Below, in pieces: positions 1-5,357 of a stretch of 6,759 bases of DNA. Origin of the DNA: Burkholderiales bacterium (GTDB taxonomy: Bacteria > Pseudomonadota > Gammaproteobacteria > Burkholderiales > SG8-39). The notes beneath the pieces are model-generated. The model was not told where the DNA came from. It saw nothing but the letters and a program-made list of their open reading frames with translations, and made no database searches. Position numbers and translations under genes: made by a program. The DNA is taken from assembly GCA_027457185.1 (NCBI GenBank), contig DAIDTN010000186.1:1-6759 (forward strand), written 5' to 3'. How positions within the stretch are numbered: the first letter of the stretch is position 1; each line of letters opens with the position of its first letter.

Positions 1-76
1 CCATCAGGCGCGAATAACCCGCTACGTCCGCCGCGAGGATTGCCGCTAATCGCTGTTTGAGGTCAATGCTGGTCAC
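1..76 (-). CDS. Class III adenylate/guanylate cyclase, N-terminal fragment (cut by window edge)
   Basis: Only the first 25 codons lie in the window; the frame is still open at base 1. The peptide includes KQRLAAILAADVAGYSRLM, which closely matches the opening of class III nucleotidyl cyclases (typically RRLAAILAADVxGYSRLM). In that family the Asp of AADV is one of the two metal-binding aspartates of the catalytic domain. The enzyme would convert ATP or GTP to a cyclic nucleotide. In many proteobacteria this N-terminal cyclase domain is followed by TPR or TolB-like segments, which cannot be checked here. The start is taken as GTG at 76-74 because a purine-rich Shine-Dalgarno (GGGGAGGG, bases 93-86) lies 9 bases upstream. 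The frame stays open further upstream to a stop at 175-173 but has no ATG there. Family assignment is firm for so short a piece; the full architecture is unknown. Confidence 0.8.
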   Translation of the reverse strand, partial: MTSIDLKQRLAAILAADVAGYSRLM

Positions 77-201
77 CGGTGTCGGCCCTCCCCAGGCCGG
101 GTCGTTAATGAATAGTACCGCAACCGGGTTGCCAGGCGAAATCACCGCCCCGATGACCGCCTGGTCAGGGGTCTAAACCCGCCGCTCGGAGACACAATTT
201 C
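77..201 (-). pseudogene. Possible decayed C-terminal fragment of a LuxR/PAS-type regulator
   Basis: Two minus-strand reading frames each carry a short peptide that makes sense only if joined by a frameshift. Bases 201-163 encode EIVSPSGGFRPLT, like the 'RPSGxRPL' strand of PAS-linked LuxR regulators. Bases 172-77 encode a stretch containing ISPGNPVAVLFINDPAWGG, like the following 'AAxVFVxDPE' strand of the same proteins. A TAG at 175-173 separates them. The helix-turn-helix that should follow is absent: the cyclase start codon comes instead. This was recognised by eye from short motifs, so it is tentative; it could be chance or an upstream extension of the cyclase frame. Confidence 0.22.
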
Positions 202-258
202 GTTGGTGTCTGGAGGGCTGCAATTGGGCCGGTTGCCTAAATACATCCTGCCGGCGTT

Positions 259-279
259 AGCGACCGTTCCCGCTGCACA
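259..279 (+). repeat. Imperfect direct repeat, copy 1
   Basis: The 21 bases agCgaccgttcccgctgcaca match those at 420-440 at 19 of 21 positions, with differences at the 2nd and 12th bases of the unit. The period is 161 bases. Similarity fades quickly outside the unit, although both copies are followed some 20-25 bases later by 'gatcgcg'. This suggests decayed copies of a longer element, not a functional binding site. No terminal inverted repeats were seen. Confidence 0.5.
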
Positions 280-419
280 GCCGACTTACAATCCAAGAAA
301 TCGAGCGATCGCGTTTCGGTGACCGCTTCCGGGTGACTATGCACAGTGAGCGGCCGGTTTGGAGAAGATTTCCGAGTGGCTCTTCATGGCCGACAGGGCA
401 AGTTCGCCGTCGTAACGCG

Positions 420-440
420 AACGACCGTTCTCGCTGCACA
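420..440 (+). repeat. Imperfect direct repeat, copy 2
   Basis: This is the second copy of the 21-base unit at 259-279, with 19 of 21 positions identical. It lies in the same orientation inside the gene-poor stretch. The function is unknown; it may be debris of a dispersed repeat. Confidence 0.5.
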
Positions 441-712
441 ACTGCTGTTCAGGCAAGATAATTTGATCGCGCCGAAGCGTCTGCTAACGGGTAACTACAC
501 AAGATTAAGGGCCGCTTTGGGGAAACATCACCAAGGTCCGGTCATGGCCGATCTGGAGACAGTCAGCATATCTGGTTCAAAGCGGTTGCATTCATTGATG
601 CATCGCACCGGACGAGATCAACCACATAGTACGGATACCCGAATAATGCTATTTGATGCGTCTCTTGATGTCGCCTCAACCGCAGATCATGCTGTCGCTT
701 TACACTGAGGCA

Positions 713-1027
713 TCACCGCATTGCATAGACGCCGGCCTTACCCAATTCTTCGTGCATCGTGTCCGGGGCCAGGTCCAGGCCGCCGGGCCACGCCACAGCG
801 CCCTCATCGACGAACACCTGATTGAATAACGACAATTCGCGCAATGGCGCGAATACGCCGCAATCGCGCGCCAGGAGGCGTGCCATATCGACCAATCCCT
901 GAGTGCCGTCGGCAAATTTCACTTCCAGTCTGTAGTCAGCGAGCGGCCGTACATACTTTACGTGCCAAGGCGCGGCGCTAGCTATTCCAACGGAACGATC
1001 GGGTTGGGTGTTTTCATCTGCTCGCAT
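713..1027 (-). CDS. DUF2442 domain protein
   Basis: This 104-residue protein is close to the usual DUF2442 size, with about 20 extra residues at the N-terminus. The domain begins near residue 21 (WHVKYVRPLADYRLEVKFAD), continues with the typical turn GTQGLVDMARLL (41-52), and ends with a strand and WPGGLDLAPDTMHEE (80-94), which matches the family's 'WPNGxDLAPExLYE' ending. These are small beta-rich proteins with no established biochemical role. The start ATG is preceded by GGAGG about 10 bases upstream, inside the end of the DUF4160 gene. The two genes overlap by 46 bases (982-1027), so the pair is probably translated from one message. DUF2442 is often found beside or fused to DUF4160; an antitoxin-like or partner role is only a guess. 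Confidence 0.88.
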   Translation of the reverse strand: MRADENTQPDRSVGIASAAPWHVKYVRPLADYRLEVKFADGTQGLVDMARLLARDCGVFAPLRELSLFNQVFVDEGAVAWPGGLDLAPDTMHEELGKAGVYAMR

Positions 1028-1242
1028 AATTTCCAGTCCTCCATCAATTCATCGCGATGCGCTATTCCCCATTCCTTTACCAATACGGTCGCGCCCCGAG
1101 GAAGTCTTCCATTGATGATTTCGACCGTTTCGATACTGATTTGCGCCTCAAACTCGCCATACTTCGCGTGAAAGTGTGGCGGCGGGTGTTCATCCCAATA
1201 CATCCTGATGATGATTCCGTAAAACGTGCTCAACGTCGGCAT
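982..1242 (-). CDS. DUF4160 domain protein
   Basis: This 86-residue protein is full length for the DUF4160 family. The family's hallmark is clear at residues 7-31: FYGIIIRMYWDEHPPPHFH followed by AKYGEF. The two His residues in PHFHA and the Asp-Glu-His before them are the most conserved points and could form a polar or metal-binding cluster. The second half (GRLPRGATVLVKEWGIAHRDEL, residues 45 to 66 in part) is the typical 'ALxLVxEWxxLHxxEL' helix. A moderate Shine-Dalgarno (GAAGGG) sits about 8 bases before the ATG at 1242. It is the first gene of a two-gene minus-strand unit with DUF2442, overlapping it by 46 bases. The function is unknown; such pairs are spread patchily among bacteria and resemble toxin-antitoxin modules in size and layout, which is inference. 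Confidence 0.92.
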   Translation of the reverse strand: MPTLSTFYGIIIRMYWDEHPPPHFHAKYGEFEAQISIETVEIINGRLPRGATVLVKEWGIAHRDELMEDWKLCEQMKTPNPIVPLE

Positions 1243-1510
1243 TTCCGGTCCCTTCGGATCAGTCTAGCCCAGCTTGCGTGCGAGTGCAATTTGACCGAAT
1301 CGACGGACCGCATGCCCACCGCTTTAATGATCGGCCGCGAACGATCCAGGGCCGACTGCAAAGCGGAGCGCGACTCATGGCACAATCGGGGGCGATTGAC
1401 GATTCGCAATTTGCCGGGTCGAACTGATGTAGGGAAAAGTCCGTGATTTTCGTCCACACCCTGTATTGCGTCCAAAGTGCCCGCGTGCCGCCCTGGTCAG
1501 TCGGTGCGCG
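1243..1510. other. Divergent intergenic region
   Basis: This is the 268-base gap between the minus-strand DUF4160 gene and the plus-strand permease. A weak sigma70-like promoter for the DUF4160 side can be placed at 1261-1289. I see no convincing promoter for the permease. Plus-strand frames at 1057-1446 and minus-strand frames at 1230-1475 show no recognisable protein. Base composition rises sharply in GC near 1480, at the edge of the permease gene. Confidence 0.5.
1261..1289 (-). promoter_or_regulatory. Candidate sigma70 promoter for DUF4160/DUF2442
   Basis: On the minus strand TTGCAC (1289-1284) is separated by exactly 17 bases from TAGACT (1266-1261). The -10 matches TATAAT at 4 of 6 positions; the -35 is weak beyond the TTG. 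Initiation would fall near 1254, leaving only about a dozen bases before the DUF4160 ATG at 1242, with the GAAGGG ribosome site in that leader. It is a plausible but weak promoter found by eye. Confidence 0.3.
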
Positions 1511-2413
1511 ATGAACCATCCCGAACCGCGCGCGCACCGCCGCGCGCGGGTGCTGAGGGTCGTGGCGCCGACGCTGTGGAGCATGGCCGGCGTGGTCACG
1601 CGCCACCTGGAATTCGCCGGGCGCTGGGAGGTGACGTTCTGGCGCAGCCTGTTCGCCGCGCTGTTCGTGCTCGCCGCGATGCTGGTCACGCGCGGCCGCG
1701 GCGCCTGGGCCGCGTTGCGCGCGTCCGGCGGCTATGGCCTGCTGTCGGGCGCGATGTGGGCCATCATGATGATCGCGTTCATGCTCGCGCTGATGACCAC
1801 CACCACCGCGAACACCCTGATCGTCAACAGCATCACGCCGCTGGTCACGGCGCTGCTCGCGCGCGCGCTGCTGCGCGAGCCGATCGCGCCGCGCACCTGG
1901 GCCGCGATCGCGCTCGCCATCGCCGGCATGCTGTGGATGTTCGGCTCGGATTTTGCCGGCGGCGAGCCGCGCCACGTCACCGGCATGCTGATCGCGCTGG
2001 CCGTGCCGCTGGCCGCCGCGGTGAACCTGGTGACGCTCAAGCACGCGGGCCGTTCGCTCGACCTGGTCCCCGCGGTGCTGCTGGGGAGCGTGTTCTCCGC
2101 GGTCCTCACCCTGCCCTTCGCCCTGCCCTTGCACGCCAACGCGCACGACCTCCTGCTGCTGGCCATGCTCGGCTGCCTGCAACTCGGCCTGCCCTGCATG
2201 CTGATGGTGCGTGCGAGCCCGCACCTGTCGGCGCCGGAGATGGCGCTGCTGGCGATGATCGAAGTGCTGCTCGGACCGCTGTGGGTCTGGCTGGGCGCGG
2301 GCGAAACGCCGACTGCAGCCACCCTGGCCGGCGGCGCCCTGGTGATCGCCGCGCTGCTCCTGAACGAACTCGCCGCGTTCGGCGTGCGCCTGCGCGCGCG
2401 GCGCCCGTCGTAA
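1511..2413 (+). CDS. DMT-superfamily (EamA-type) permease
   Basis: A 300-residue, very hydrophobic inner-membrane protein, the usual length for the drug/metabolite transporter superfamily with two EamA repeats. About ten membrane segments can be drawn, roughly at residues 14-31, 41-59, 75-95, 100-119, 128-146, 157-174, 186-205, 213-234, 241-261 and 268-289. EamA-like signatures include TFWRSLFAALFVL (42-54) after the first helix, and TTTANTLIVNSITPLVTALL (97-116) followed by REPIAPRTWAAIALAIAG near the end of the first repeat. Members move small metabolites such as amino acids or nucleotide precursors across the membrane; the substrate cannot be read here. ATG at 1511 is preferred: the frame extends upstream only to a TTG at 1466. 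No good Shine-Dalgarno precedes 1511, so a later start (GTG at 1551) is possible. It is the first of three closely spaced genes. Confidence 0.92.
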   Translation: MNHPEPRAHRRARVLRVVAPTLWSMAGVVTRHLEFAGRWEVTFWRSLFAALFVLAAMLVTRGRGAWAALRASGGYGLLSGAMWAIMMIAFMLALMTTTTANTLIVNSITPLVTALLARALLREPIAPRTWAAIALAIAGMLWMFGSDFAGGEPRHVTGMLIALAVPLAAAVNLVTLKHAGRSLDLVPAVLLGSVFSAVLTLPFALPLHANAHDLLLLAMLGCLQLGLPCMLMVRASPHLSAPEMALLAMIEVLLGPLWVWLGAGETPTAATLAGGALVIAALLLNELAAFGVRLRARRPS

Positions 2414-2423
2414 GTTCTTGCGG

Positions 2424-2429
2424 TAAAAT
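2424..2429 (+). promoter_or_regulatory. Candidate -10 element just before the Bug receptor gene
   Basis: TAAAAT (5 of 6 to TATAAT) stands out as an AT-rich hexamer in very GC-rich DNA in the 21-base gap before the Bug gene. No -35 is visible at the expected distance (gcgccc at 2401-2406). If used, transcription would begin at about 2435-2437, at or beside the first ATG, giving a leaderless or very short-leader message. That would fit the lack of a Shine-Dalgarno. It may equally be chance. Confidence 0.25.
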
Positions 2430-2434
2430 CACTC

Positions 2435-3436
2435 ATGCAAAATATTCCAATGAATTACCTCAGCCGGCATGCACGCGGGATCATCCTTGCCTTATGCGCC
2501 GGTTTCGCGGTTTTCGGCGCTGCACCCGCCCGCGCCCAGGATTACCCCTCGCGGCCGATCCACATCATCGTGCCATTCTCGATCGGCGGCGCGGTGGACA
2601 GGCCGGCGCGGGTGATCGCGCAGGAGCTTTCCAAGCGCCTGGGGCAGCCGGTGATCATCGAGAACAAACCTGGCGCGGGCGCCACCATCGGCAGCGAGGT
2701 GGTGGCCAAGTCCCCGCCCGACGGCTACACCCTGCTGATGGCTTCGCAGACCAACGCCATCAGCGCCTCGCTGTACTCGAAACTCGCATTCAGGCCGATC
2801 GACGATTTCGCCCCGATCTCTCTGATCGGCCGCGAGCCGGGCGTGCTGGTGGTTAATCCGTCCCTGCCGGTCAAGACAGTGCAGGAACTGATCGCCTACG
2901 CGAAACAGCGGCCCGGCAAACTCGACTATGCCTCCTCCGGCAACGGCAGCGGCCAGCACTTGATGGCGGCGATGTTCACCTCGATGGCTGGCATCAGCAT
3001 TAATCATGTGCCGTATCGCGGCAGCGCCCAGGCGACCACCGATCTGCTCAGTGGACAGGTGATGGTGTCCATCCCCGGCCTAGCCGGCATGCTGGGACAC
3101 ATCAGGGCGGGCAAACTGCGCGCGCTGGCGGTGACCGGCGTGCACCGCTCGCCGCAGCTGCCGGAAGTGCCGACGCTGGCCGAGTCCGGCCTGAAAGGCT
3201 ATTCGGCCTACGTCTGGATGGGCCTGCTTGCGCCCAGGGGAACGCCGGCAGCCATCATCGAGAGGCTGCACCGCGAACTGGTGGCGGTGCTGGCGTTGCA
3301 GGATGTGAAGCAATACATGAACAACGCGTCCATCGAAACAGTCGGATCGTCCCCCGCCGAATTTGGCGCCTACTTCCGCGAGGAGAAGGAGCGCTGGGCA
3401 AAAATCATCAAAGAGACCGGCGCCCGCGTCGATTGA
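2435..3436 (+). CDS. Bug-family (TctC-like) periplasmic solute-binding receptor
   Basis: A 333-residue protein of the Bug family, the extracytoplasmic receptors related to tripartite tricarboxylate transporters. A Sec signal peptide is clear: charged SRHAR, hydrophobic core (about residues 15-31), and likely cleavage after PARA (34). Family landmarks follow in order: YPSRPIHIIVPFSIGGAVD (37-55), ENKPGAGATIG (76-86), PDGYTLL (95-101), DDFAPISLIG (123-132), YASSGNGSGQH (165-175), HVPYRGSAQATTDLLSGQV (191-209), GKLRALAV (226-233) and PEVPTLAESG (243-252). It would bind a small organic acid or related carboxylate in the periplasm; the ligand is not predictable. No TctA/TctB membrane genes lie in the window, so it is an orphan receptor here, as is common. 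The start may be ATG 2435 or ATG 2450 (MNYLSRH...); neither has a good Shine-Dalgarno and both leave the signal peptide intact. Confidence 0.97.
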   Translation: MQNIPMNYLSRHARGIILALCAGFAVFGAAPARAQDYPSRPIHIIVPFSIGGAVDRPARVIAQELSKRLGQPVIIENKPGAGATIGSEVVAKSPPDGYTLLMASQTNAISASLYSKLAFRPIDDFAPISLIGREPGVLVVNPSLPVKTVQELIAYAKQRPGKLDYASSGNGSGQHLMAAMFTSMAGISINHVPYRGSAQATTDLLSGQVMVSIPGLAGMLGHIRAGKLRALAVTGVHRSPQLPEVPTLAESGLKGYSAYVWMGLLAPRGTPAAIIERLHRELVAVLALQDVKQYMNNASIETVGSSPAEFGAYFREEKERWAKIIKETGARVD

Positions 3437-3455
3437 GCGGATGGCAAACGGCTAT

Positions 3456-3460
3456 AAGGA
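3456..3460 (+). promoter_or_regulatory. Shine-Dalgarno that sets the hydrolase start
   Basis: AAGGA lies 7 bases before ATG 3468. The frame also contains ATG 3441 and a TTG at 3363 that overlaps the Bug gene, but neither has a comparable ribosome site. This supports 3468 as the start. Confidence 0.65.
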
Positions 3461-3467
3461 AAAGAAA

Positions 3468-4415
3468 ATGACTGCAGTCGACGCTGCTCATACGGGTCAG
3501 GTCACCGGCGCCGAACACTGGACCCACAAGGGCGGGGTGCGCCTGTTTCTCTGGGAAAAATTCCTTGGCACGCCCGCGGGCAAGCCGGCGGTGCTGGTCG
3601 TGCACGGCTCGTCGATGGCGTCGCAGCCCACCTTCGATTTGACGGTACCGGGGCGGCCCGAGTCATCGGTGATGGACTGGTTCGCGCGGCGCGGGTTCGT
3701 CTGCTGGTGCGTGGACATGGAAGGCTATGGCCGCTCCGACAAGAAGCGCGATATCACTTGCGACATCGCCAACGGCGCCGACGACCTGGCGGCCGCCACC
3801 GACTACATCATCAAGACGCGCGGCGTCGAACAGTTCCTGACCTATGGCATCTCCTCCGGCGCCTTGCGCGCGGCGCTGTTCGCGCAGCGTCATCCCGGGC
3901 GCGTCGCGCGCCTCGCGCTCGATGCCTTCGTCTGGACCGGCGCAGGCAGCCCCACCCTGGCGCAGCGGCGCAAGAAGCTGCCCGAATTCCTCAGGGCGAA
4001 GCGCCGGCCCATCGACCGCGCCTTCGTCCATTCGATCTTCGAGCGCGATCATCCGGACTGCGCGGAGCCGCAGGTCGTCGACGCCTTCGCCGACGCCATC
4101 CTCGCGCTCGACGATTCCATGCCCAACGGCACCTACATCGACATGTGCTCGAAGCTGCCGGTCGTCGATCCGGCGAAAATCACCATGCCCACCGTGGTGC
4201 TGCGCGGCCAGTTCGACGGCATTGCGGGCATGGACGATTTGATCGAATTCTTCAAGCGCCTGCCCAACCCGGACAAACAGTTCACCGTCATGCCCGGCAT
4301 TTCGCACGCGAGTTTCCAGCAGAAAAACTATTTGCTGGTCTATGACATTCTGCACGCGTTTTTTTCGCGGCGGGCGCCGGCGTACGCCCCGGAGCCGATC
4401 CACCTGGGCTCATGA
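3468..4415 (+). CDS. Alpha/beta-fold hydrolase
   Basis: A 315-residue cytoplasmic enzyme with no signal peptide and the full set of alpha/beta hydrolase landmarks. AVLVVHGSS (41-49) gives the HG oxyanion strand. DMEGYGRSDK (83-92) matches the 'DxxGxGxS' loop. YGISSGALRA (126-135) is the nucleophile elbow GxSxG with Ser129. VVLRGQFDGIAG (243-254) offers Asp250, and PGISHASF (276-283) offers His280, completing a Ser-Asp-His triad. A lid-like insertion lies between about residues 155 and 235. The family includes esterases, lactonases, C-C hydrolases and haloperoxidase-like enzymes; Ser as nucleophile argues against haloalkane dehalogenase, which uses Asp. It follows the Bug gene by 31 bases and is probably co-transcribed. 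A role in cleaving an ester or ring-fission product related to what the receptor captures is inference. Convergent with the methyltransferase gene 65 bases on. Confidence 0.95.
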   Translation: MTAVDAAHTGQVTGAEHWTHKGGVRLFLWEKFLGTPAGKPAVLVVHGSSMASQPTFDLTVPGRPESSVMDWFARRGFVCWCVDMEGYGRSDKKRDITCDIANGADDLAAATDYIIKTRGVEQFLTYGISSGALRAALFAQRHPGRVARLALDAFVWTGAGSPTLAQRRKKLPEFLRAKRRPIDRAFVHSIFERDHPDCAEPQVVDAFADAILALDDSMPNGTYIDMCSKLPVVDPAKITMPTVVLRGQFDGIAGMDDLIEFFKRLPNPDKQFTVMPGISHASFQQKNYLLVYDILHAFFSRRAPAYAPEPIHLGS

Positions 4416-4480
4416 ATAATCGGGTTCAAGGAGATCCGCGCTGCCTCGGCCGGAAATGCGGCGCCTTCTGCCCGATCGGC

Positions 4481-5212
4481 TCACCCGGGCTTGCGCAGCA
4501 GGTCGACCCGGACCTGTTGCGTGAGGCTCGCCCCGTCCGGGCCGAGGTAGGTATCGAATAGCCGCTCGACGGCATTGCTCTGCTCGTCCGTCACGTTGCG
4601 CACGCTATGCGTGCTTTCGAGGTGCTTCTCGGCGAACTCCGCGAAATTGCGGTATTGCAGTCGCGTGAGGAAAAAAGTCTCGGTGATGAATTCCAATAGA
4701 CTTTCGTCCACGGCCCGACAAACCGCGTCGAACGCGGCACTGCGCACCAATTCCTCGTCGTTGTAGATTCGGGTCAGTTCATTCAATGCGCCGGCAAACA
4801 CCGGCTCCGAGATATAGGCATGGCCGCCGGGCCGCAAGACGCGGTGGATTTCGCGCAAAGCGGTATCCATTTGATCGAGAGGCACGTGATGCAGCGACCG
4901 GAACATCATCACCACATCGACGCTCGCGTCGGTAAGCGGGATCGATTCGGCGCCGAAATCGGCAAAGTTGACGTTCGCTAGCGGTGCAGCCCCGAGATTC
5001 TTCGCATGCTGGATCCGGTCCACCTCGGCAGCGACGATCTGCGCGCTTGGGTGCGCTCGGGCGATGTTGCGCGTGTGGTCGGCCTTGCCGCAGCCCAGCT
5101 CAAGAACCTTTGCACCATCGAGCTTTAGCAGCGATTCGTAGACTTCGGCTTCCTTGCAAATGCGGGTGACATTCGGATCGATGAGTTGCATGCGTGCCAT
5201 GGAAGTTTGCAC
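4481..5212 (-). CDS. Class I SAM-dependent methyltransferase
   Basis: A 243-residue cytoplasmic protein of the Methyltransf_11/25 type. Motif I, binding S-adenosylmethionine, is VLELGCGKADHT (36-47). The acidic ribose-binding position is in AAEVD (61-65). ADFGAESIPLTDASVDVVMM (84-103) spans motif II, with SLHHVP (106-111) just after. REIHRVLRPGGHAYISEP (120-137) is the usual motif III turn and strand. The C-terminal 100 residues are helical with many aromatic and acidic residues and probably form the acceptor-binding part; the methyl acceptor cannot be predicted. The start is taken as GTG at 5212 because AGGAG lies 7 bases before it; ATG at 5200 and 5191 would be too far from that site. It lies 145 bases downstream of the MBL-fold gene on the same strand and converges on the hydrolase gene. 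Confidence 0.95.
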   Translation of the reverse strand: MQTSMARMQLIDPNVTRICKEAEVYESLLKLDGAKVLELGCGKADHTRNIARAHPSAQIVAAEVDRIQHAKNLGAAPLANVNFADFGAESIPLTDASVDVVMMFRSLHHVPLDQMDTALREIHRVLRPGGHAYISEPVFAGALNELTRIYNDEELVRSAAFDAVCRAVDESLLEFITETFFLTRLQYRNFAEFAEKHLESTHSVRNVTDEQSNAVERLFDTYLGPDGASLTQQVRVDLLRKPG

Positions 5213-5219
5213 CGTTGGT

Positions 5220-5224
5220 CTCCT
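5220..5224 (-). promoter_or_regulatory. Shine-Dalgarno that selects a GTG start for the methyltransferase
   Basis: On the minus strand AGGAG (5224-5220) is followed after 7 bases by GTG (5212-5210). The in-frame ATGs at 5200 and 5191 are 19 and 28 bases away, beyond usual spacing. Confidence 0.65.
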
Positions 5225-5302
5225 GGATTTTCAGAATTGCGATCGGGCAATCCGCGGGCGGGCGCTCGTGGTACAGAGCCGTTCCGGCACAAGCCAGGCC
5301 GC

Positions 5303-5335
5303 CGCGAACTCGGTTCACCACGAACTCCGTTCGCG
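5303..5335. repeat. 33-base interrupted dyad between the MBL and methyltransferase genes
   Basis: The arms are CGCGAAC (5303-5309) with GTTCGCG (5329-5335), and inside them GTTC (5313-5316) with GAAC (5322-5325). They are separated by a 3-by-3 mismatch and a 5-base loop (5317-5321). The structure is therefore 7 perfect pairs, a symmetric internal gap, 4 perfect pairs and a small loop. It also reads as a direct repeat: cgaactcggttc (5305-5316) and cgaactccgttc (5321-5332), 11 of 12 identical with a 16-base period. It begins 22 bases beyond the MBL stop and ends 90 bases before the methyltransferase start. There is no T-run after it, so it is not a standard intrinsic terminator; an operator for a dimeric regulator or an RNA hairpin are alternatives. 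Confidence 0.6.
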
Positions 5336-5357
5336 CACGGCCTCCGCACCCTTCGCG

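Larger units (their letters stand above)
202..712. other. Gene-poor stretch with degenerate repeats
   Basis: I find no convincing gene here. An open frame on the plus strand at 346-708 and a smaller one on the minus strand at 257-439 have no recognisable domain, no good ribosome binding site and a composition that reads like chance. The stretch contains an imperfect repeat pair (259-279 and 420-440) and a short tract near 318-356 (gaccgcttccgggt then gagcggccgg). That tract resembles dispersed, non-coding repeat debris I associate with environmental proteobacterial genomes; the comparison is from memory and unverified. The stretch lies downstream of the DUF4160/DUF2442 pair, and no clear terminator hairpin with a T-run is visible. 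Confidence 0.5.

Noticed and set aside
346..708. 120-codon plus-strand open frame in the gene-poor stretch
   Set aside because: It has no recognisable domain and no good ribosome site, and it covers repeat-like DNA (including the second repeat copy). The peptide reads as chance.
1057..1446. 129-codon plus-strand open frame over the DUF4160 gene and the divergent gap
   Set aside because: It is antisense to a clear DUF4160 gene and has no family features.
1259..2224. 321-codon minus-strand open frame opposite the permease
   Set aside because: The translation is dominated by Arg, Gln, His and Gly, typical of an antisense frame in GC-rich DNA. The plus strand carries a clear EamA permease.
1477..2856. 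459-codon plus-strand open frame spanning the permease and part of the Bug gene
   Set aside because: It is out of frame with two recognisable genes and is Arg/Ala/Pro-rich low-complexity, a GC-driven shadow.
3663..4403. 246-codon minus-strand open frame opposite the hydrolase
   Set aside because: It is antisense to an alpha/beta hydrolase with an intact catalytic triad and has no domain of its own.
4416..4480. Bidirectional terminator between the convergent hydrolase and methyltransferase genes
   Set aside because: Only 4-bp stems could be drawn and there is no T-run on either strand.
5303..5335. Intrinsic terminator for the MBL gene
   Set aside because: The hairpin is good but no T-run follows in the direction of transcription, so only a dyad is claimed.
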